Positions 62,601 to 64,000 of a DNA stretch of 64,000 bases are shown piece by piece. The position numbers were made by a program, and so were the translations under genes. This DNA is from Candidatus Dormiibacterota bacterium (lineage in GTDB: Bacteria > Chloroflexota > Dormibacteria > Aeolococcales > Aeolococcaceae), in NCBI GenBank assembly GCA_003162415.1, contig PMOL01000005.1, positions 124,001 through 188,000 on the forward strand. Reading direction: 5' to 3'. How positions within the stretch are numbered: the stretch's first letter is position 1; each line of letters starts with the position of its first letter. The notes beneath the pieces were generated by a model that saw only the letters and a program-made list of their open reading frames with translations, was not told the DNA's origin and ran no database searches.

Positions 62601-64000
62601 CCGCACCCCACAATGGCGACCGCGCCGTTGTCGAATGCCACCTTGCCGGTCGGTGTGCCCGATCCGGGAGCGTTGGCGGTCACGGTGGCGGTGAAGGTCA
62701 CCGACTGGCCGAACACCGTCGGGTTCACCGTCGCCGTCACCACCGTGGTGGTCGGGTCAGCGGTCACGACCTGGGTCATGACGGCGGAGGTGCTCGCAGC
62801 GTTGCTCGCGTCCCCGCTGTAGACCGCGGTGATGTTGTGCGAGGCTACCGTCGGCGACACGGTGCACGACGCGGAGCCGGCGGCCATCACCACCGCGACG
62901 CAACCGGCGATGTTGCCGCCGCCGTCGCGGAACGTGATCGTGCCGGTCACGGTCGGGCCGCCGGCGACGGTCGCCGTGTACTGGATGCTCTGCCCGAACA
63001 CTGACGGGTTCGCGCTGGAGGTGACCGTCGTCGTCGTCGTGCTGAGCACTGTCTGTGTAAGCGGCGGTGACGTGCTCGTGGTGAAGTTGCCGTCGCCGCT
63101 GTAGACCGCGGTGAAGGTGTGCACGCCGGCCGCGAGCGCGTTGGTCGCGCAGGTCGTGGTCCCTGCGGCTCCGAGGAACTGAGCGGCGCAGCCGGCGATG
63201 GCGATACCGCCGTCCTCGAATGCGACGGTGCCAGTGCGCGTCCCTGACGCGGGAGCGACCGCGGTGACGGTCGCGGTGAATGTGACGTTGACACCGGTGG
63301 TCGAGGGATTCAGCGACGACACCACTTTGGTGATGGTCGCGCCCTGGTTGACCGTCTGCGTGAAGGGCGCCGATGTGCTCGCCGCGAAGTTGGCATCACC
63401 GCTGTAGATGGCGGTGATCGTGTTCGCGCCGACGGTGAGCGTGTTCGCAACGCATGTGGCCTTCCCCGAGGCCGGCACGACCTGCGCCGCGCAGCCCGCG
63501 ATGTTGACGCCGCCAACCTGAAAGTCGAGAGTCCCGGTCCGCGTCCCGGAGGCGAGCGCTGTGGCCGTGACATTGGCGGTGAGCGTCACGTTCGCGCCGG
63601 TGCTGGATGGATTGGCCGACGAACTCAGCGCGACCGCGGTCGCACCGGGGTTGACGGTCTGGGTGAGGACGGCCGTTGTCGAACCTGTGAAGTTGGCGTC
63701 ACCGCTGTAGATCGCGGTGATGGTATGCGGTCCCGGTCCTGCGTACGCGATTGCGCACGTCGCAGTGCCGGCGACCGCGACAGCCTTGGCGCCGCAGCTG
63801 GCGATGACGACGCCGCCATCCTCAAAGGCCACGGTCCCCGTACGCGTCCCGAAGGCGGGCGCGACCGCGCTCACCGCGGCGGTGTACGTCACGGTCTGAC
63901 CGCTCACCGACGGGTTGACGGATGCGCCCACGACTGTCGTGGTGGATCCCATGGCGACCACCTGGGTCACCGGGACTGATGTGCTGGTCGCATAGGTCGC
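59612..64000 (-). CDS. Giant surface protein of tandem Ig-like domains (5' end outside window)
   Basis: At least 1460 codons, running off the right edge: the frame continues through base 64000 (ATSTSVPVTQVVA), so the GTG at 63970 is not the start. Fourteen Ig-like (Big_3-type) modules of about 98 residues are visible, each with x-SS-x-NPS-x-x-GQ, T-P-T-G-T-V-x-F-x-D-G, a G-C...T-C pair, and I-T-A-V-Y-S-G-D-x-N-F-x-x-S-T-S. The last part, WGYVAILGGVFLMFLVGCVR followed by RRTDSDRD, is a membrane anchor with a charged tail. This is a cell-surface stalk or adhesin. A stray copy of the last module lies at 52221. Confidence 0.93.
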   Translation of the reverse strand, partial: ATYATSTSVPVTQVVAMGSTTTVVGASVNPSVSGQTVTYTAAVSAVAPAFGTRTGTVAFEDGGVVIASCGAKAVAVAGTATCAIAYAGPGPHTITAIYSGDANFTGSTTAVLTQTVNPGATAVALSSSANPSSTGANVTLTANVTATALASGTRTGTLDFQVGGVNIAGCAAQVVPASGKATCVANTLTVGANTITAIYSGDANFAASTSAPFTQTVNQGATITKVVSSLNPSTTGVNVTFTATVTAVAPASGTRTGTVAFEDGGIAIAGCAAQFLGAAGTTTCATNALAAGVHTFTAVYSGDGNFTTSTSPPLTQTVLSTTTTTVTSSANPSVFGQSIQYTATVAGGPTVTGTITFRDGGGNIAGCVAVVMAAGSASCTVSPTVASHNITAVYSGDASNAASTSAVMTQVVTADPTTTVVTATVNPTVFGQSVTFTATVTANAPGSGTPTGKVAFDNGAVAIVGCGGVTLVAGVATCTTNALTVGAHSISGHYNGSANDVTSTSPVLTETVNQGSTTTVVGSSLNPSVSGQSVTYTATITVVAPAAGVPTGTVNFEDGGVTIAGCGAKVLTAAGTATCSFTNPGAATHSITAIYSGGVDFAGSTSPALTQTVNQASTSTALASSVNPSVAGQPVTMTASVSVIAPGSGMRTGTVMFEDGGVTITGCAAQAVSAAGTAVCAAAFAAAGAHPITAVYSGDSNFSGSTSPILTETVNQGATATAVTSSVDPSVPGQPVIYTAIVTATAPAAGTPTGTVTFMDGATTISGCIAQAMVGGVAPCSSLYAGVGGHAITAVYNGDANFTSSTSPILTQTVNQGATATLVTSSAGPSVSGQDVTYTATVTALAPASGTPSGTATFMDRAATIGGCIAQPLIGGVATCSVAYPGVGGHAITAAYSGDLNFTGSTSPILTQTVSPAATVTSLASSVNPSVTGQPVSITATVSAVAPGSGAPTGTVAFVDGGTTIAGCASQAVTGAGVATCDDAFVAAGAETITAVYSGDADFSSSTSAALTQTINPGATSTVATSSVNPSVSGESVSYTAAVTAVAPAAGTPTGTVAFFDGAAAIAGCGAQPLVAGTASCNVTYAGVGSHAITTVYSGDPNFTASTSQLLTQTINPATTATSLASSLNPAVTGQPFTVTATVNVTAPGSGTPTGTVAFLDGGVPIAGCAAEAAAGGTATCATSFDTAGASAIAADYSGDANFTGSTSSVFTQTINQGVTAAAVASSANPSVAGQGVSYTTTVSAVAPASGTPTGTVAFLDGASTIPGCATQALVAGIASCSVTYAVAGSHAITAVYSGDPNFAASTSAPLNQHAVLADSATTVTSPASIWAAGQPGIFEATVVPVGPAHVTPTGTAAFMDAGAPIPGCAAQPVVSGNASCSVVFTRIGTDPITAVYGGSAALTGSTSPTLMLSVYDDPPTPDAGANSTTSTSWGYVAILGGVFLMFLVGCVRLRRTDSDRD

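Noticed and set aside
59612-64000. CRISPR-like periodicity in the Ig repeat gene
   Set aside because: The period is about 300 bases, in frame, and codes protein modules; not direct repeats with spacers.

Overview
The window is a GC-rich bacterial chromosome segment with many GTG starts, Shine-Dalgarno sites of the GGAGG type, long Ser/Thr/Pro linkers and an unusual number of exported proteins. The style (Thr-Pro tails, secreted Ig-like and propeller proteins, a DUF3494 ice-binding protein, large AAA/TPR regulators) suggests a soil or aquatic bacterium of the Chloroflexota/Dormibacterota type, or possibly an actinobacterium. This assignment is inference: there is no rRNA or other marker gene here.

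Bases 1-12.5 kb look like a defence island. A truncated UvrD-type helicase enters from the left. It is followed by a five-gene plus-strand operon (2011-4022): four small proteins with winged-helix-like domains, joined three times by the same 8-base stop/start overlap, then a fifth unrelated protein. A convergent minus-strand operon (11429 to 4055) holds a uracil-DNA-glycosylase-like protein, an unknown protein, a type III-like Mod methyltransferase, its Res helicase-nuclease partner, a small PD-(D/E)xK-like protein and another unknown. A plus-strand gene follows (11564), and then an orphan tRNA T-arm plus acceptor half (12446-12470), which looks like an attachment-site scar marking the right edge of an integrated element.

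Bases 13-30 kb carry signalling and envelope genes. There is a membrane protein; a REC-GGDEF-EAL protein, a double histidine kinase and a single-domain response regulator joined by 4-base overlaps; and a cellulose-synthase-like glycosyltransferase bounded by repeat copies and by IS481 and response-regulator debris. Next come two small genes in one operon, a large secreted protein, an ECF sigma factor with a membrane anti-sigma-like partner, a secreted Ig-like protein and a tyrosinase with its partner protein.

Bases 30-45 kb begin with decayed genes and two tiny secreted-protein genes that share a nearly identical leader of about 95 bases. After these come a 1258-residue AAA/TPR regulator, a divergent pair of large secreted proteins ending in the same module (a sugar dehydrogenase and an 895-residue protein), and a DUF1326/DUF2182 pair. 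Bases 45-64 kb are mostly minus-strand exported proteins: two phosphoesterases, an RCC1 propeller, parallel beta-helix proteins, two proteins sharing an undescribed C-terminal domain, an ice-binding protein and a giant Ig-like repeat protein that runs off the right edge. Among them lie remnants of a phage prohead protease, a cyclase-type gene, a Vgb-like propeller and one Ig module of the giant gene.

A degenerate intergenic repeat (core GCAACGACTAATTTCGTATTA) recurs at 18.8, 22.1, 30.9 and 57.8 kb, with related pieces at 27.6 kb. No rRNA, complete tRNA or CRISPR array was seen.
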